A program made the translations under genes and the position numbers. DNA of 64,000 bases from RYN-230 sp963837515 (GTDB lineage Bacteria > Actinomycetota > Actinomycetes > Streptosporangiales > Streptosporangiaceae): NCBI GenBank assembly GCA_963837515.1, contig CAWINT010000013.1:1-64000 (forward strand), read 5' to 3'. Positions 63,160 through 64,000 of this stretch are shown in pieces. The notes below the pieces were generated by a model. That model did not search any database and was not told the origin of the DNA. It was given only the letters and a program-made list of their open reading frames with translations. Position 1 is the stretch's first letter. Every line of letters starts with the position of its first letter.

Positions 63160-64000
63160 ATGGCGGCATCTGCGGTCTCGGTGATCGAATGGGCGTGGCA
63201 GCGGCAGAGCGTATGGTCACAGACGGCCAACAGGCTAAAGGCAGGCCCGGGCCGTTCGTGGTCTGTGCGCTTGGCGCTCACGGTGGCAGCTGCGGCCCTG
63301 GCTCTGGCCGGCGCCCAGCTGAGGCAGGTGAGCCGTCCGGCATCAGTGGCGCTGGCGGTGGCCGCGGCACTGTCGCTGGCGGTGGTTGGGTTGCTGCGCG
63401 GGCGGCAGAATGTCGAGCAGACGCGGCGGTGGACCCGGGCGCGCTCGGTCTCCGAGGCACTCAAGTCTGAGGTGTTCTTGTTCATGACCCATTCGGACGC
63501 CTATCAAGGGCCGGACCGGGAGTCCCAGCTGGACGCAGAGGTGCAGCGGCTAGAGCGGGAAGCAGGGGACCTGCACCGGTTCACAGAAGGAGTGCAGGCC
63601 CGGGTGCGCCAGCTGCCGACCGTCCATGACGTGGCCAGCTATCTCCAGGTCCGGGTGCGTCAGTCGCAACTGGAGGGCTTCTACGAGCCGAAGGCCCGGC
63701 TCGTGCGGCAGCGGCTACGGGTCTTGAAGGCGACGGAAGTATCGCTGGCATTGACCGCGGCGGTGCTGGCGGCGCTGGCAGCTGTCTCTTCGGACGTAGG
63801 TGCGTGGGCGGCGGTGGCGACCACCGCCGGCGGAGCGGTGGCGGCGTATGCAGCGGGGCAGCGTTATGAGTACCTGTGGATTGAGTACAGCCGCACGGCC
63901 GATGAGCTGCGCCGTCTTCTCGATCGGGGTACGGCTGCGGACGGACGCATACTGTCGGGTCCCGAGTTGATCCGCGAATGCGAACAGGTGATTTCCGTGC
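63160..64000 (+). CDS. DUF4231/SLATT-type membrane protein, cut by window end
   Basis: From ATG 63160 the frame is open to the last base (280 codons seen). It shows a first pair of hydrophobic helices (VRLALTVAAAALALAGAQL and SVALAVAAALSLAVVGLL), a coiled region, then VASYLQVRVRQSQLEGFYEP and KARLVRQRLRVLKATEVSLA. A second helix pair (LTAAVLAALAAVSSDVGAW and AAVATTAGGAVAAYAAGQRY) and YEYLWIEYSRTADELRRLLD follow. The R-V-R-x-Q-x-x-x-Y-x-x-KA stretch followed by two helices is the DUF4231/SLATT pattern of 2TM effectors linked to cyclic-oligonucleotide (SMODS/SLOG) systems. It is divergent from the CHAT-TIR gene. The C-terminus is outside the window. Confidence 0.75.
   Translation, partial: MAASAVSVIEWAWQRQSVWSQTANRLKAGPGRSWSVRLALTVAAAALALAGAQLRQVSRPASVALAVAAALSLAVVGLLRGRQNVEQTRRWTRARSVSEALKSEVFLFMTHSDAYQGPDRESQLDAEVQRLEREAGDLHRFTEGVQARVRQLPTVHDVASYLQVRVRQSQLEGFYEPKARLVRQRLRVLKATEVSLALTAAVLAALAAVSSDVGAWAAVATTAGGAVAAYAAGQRYEYLWIEYSRTADELRRLLDRGTAADGRILSGPELIRECEQVISV

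Overview
The window is high-GC DNA with dense, short-spaced genes, GTG starts and protein families typical of Actinomycetota (mycothiol-type DinB proteins, a deazaflavin-type nitroreductase, TIGR03086, DUF2207, actinobacterial CHAT/TIR/FHA membrane proteins). It looks like an accessory chromosome region of a filamentous actinomycete (Streptomyces or Streptosporangiales-like). All calls come from reading the sequence; no database search was run. No rRNA, tRNA or CRISPR array was seen.

Layout. 0-2.8 kb: decayed remains of an integrative element (large serine recombinase with deletion and frameshifts plus small partner ORFs). 3.4-9 kb: a membrane NACHT NTPase, an aminoglycoside-phosphotransferase-like gene, a truncated HEAT-type fragment and a membrane WD40 protein. 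9-11.4 kb: a class C beta-lactamase-fold hydrolase divergent from a TetR regulator, with three related palindromes between them. 11.6-12.7 kb: a graveyard of fragments (membrane protein, IS701-like, IS982-like, glyoxalase tail). 12.9-19.7 kb: membrane proteins, a histidine-rich metal-binding protein, a DUF2207 protein, and a nucleotidyltransferase/XRE/PIN cassette resembling toxin-antitoxin modules. 19.8-22 kb: ISAs1-type remnant and a DUF4143 ATPase with repeated sites at its start.

22.7-39.5 kb is a transposon-rich zone. A lipase-like gene is split by an IS5-type element that is itself split by an IS66-type element (8-bp target duplication). A small gene is split by an ISKra4-type element (9-bp target duplication). 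A second IS66 copy carries an IS701-type insertion and abuts a truncated, inverted second ISKra4 copy. Between these lie housekeeping-like enzymes (PhyH dioxygenase, GNAT, alpha/beta hydrolase, DUF1801, SnoaL-like) and an orphan Pycsar-effector-like membrane protein.

39.5-44 kb: an AT-richer gene of foreign appearance, then an overlapping gene pair (FHA membrane protein plus small partner) that share an Asn/Gln-rich motif, and a tyrosine-recombinase fragment. 44-59.4 kb: ordinary metabolic and stress genes (LigD-type phosphoesterase, methyltransferase, APH, MscS channel, YjbR, PEP-mutase-like lyase, SRPBCC, acetyltransferases, glutaredoxin-like), interrupted by a dead IS110 and an apparently intact IS3 element. 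60-64 kb: a large CHAT-TIR-membrane-septum-formation protein, frameshifted and lacking canonical CHAT catalytic residues, divergent from a DUF4231/SLATT-type membrane gene that runs off the window end.

The recurring theme is NTPase, TIR, CHAT, SLATT, Pycsar-TM, PIN and nucleotidyltransferase proteins among IS elements and dead recombinases: the signature of a conflict or defence island under active turnover. The best candidates for something undescribed are the FHA/partner pair with the shared motif and the CHAT-TIR/SLATT locus.
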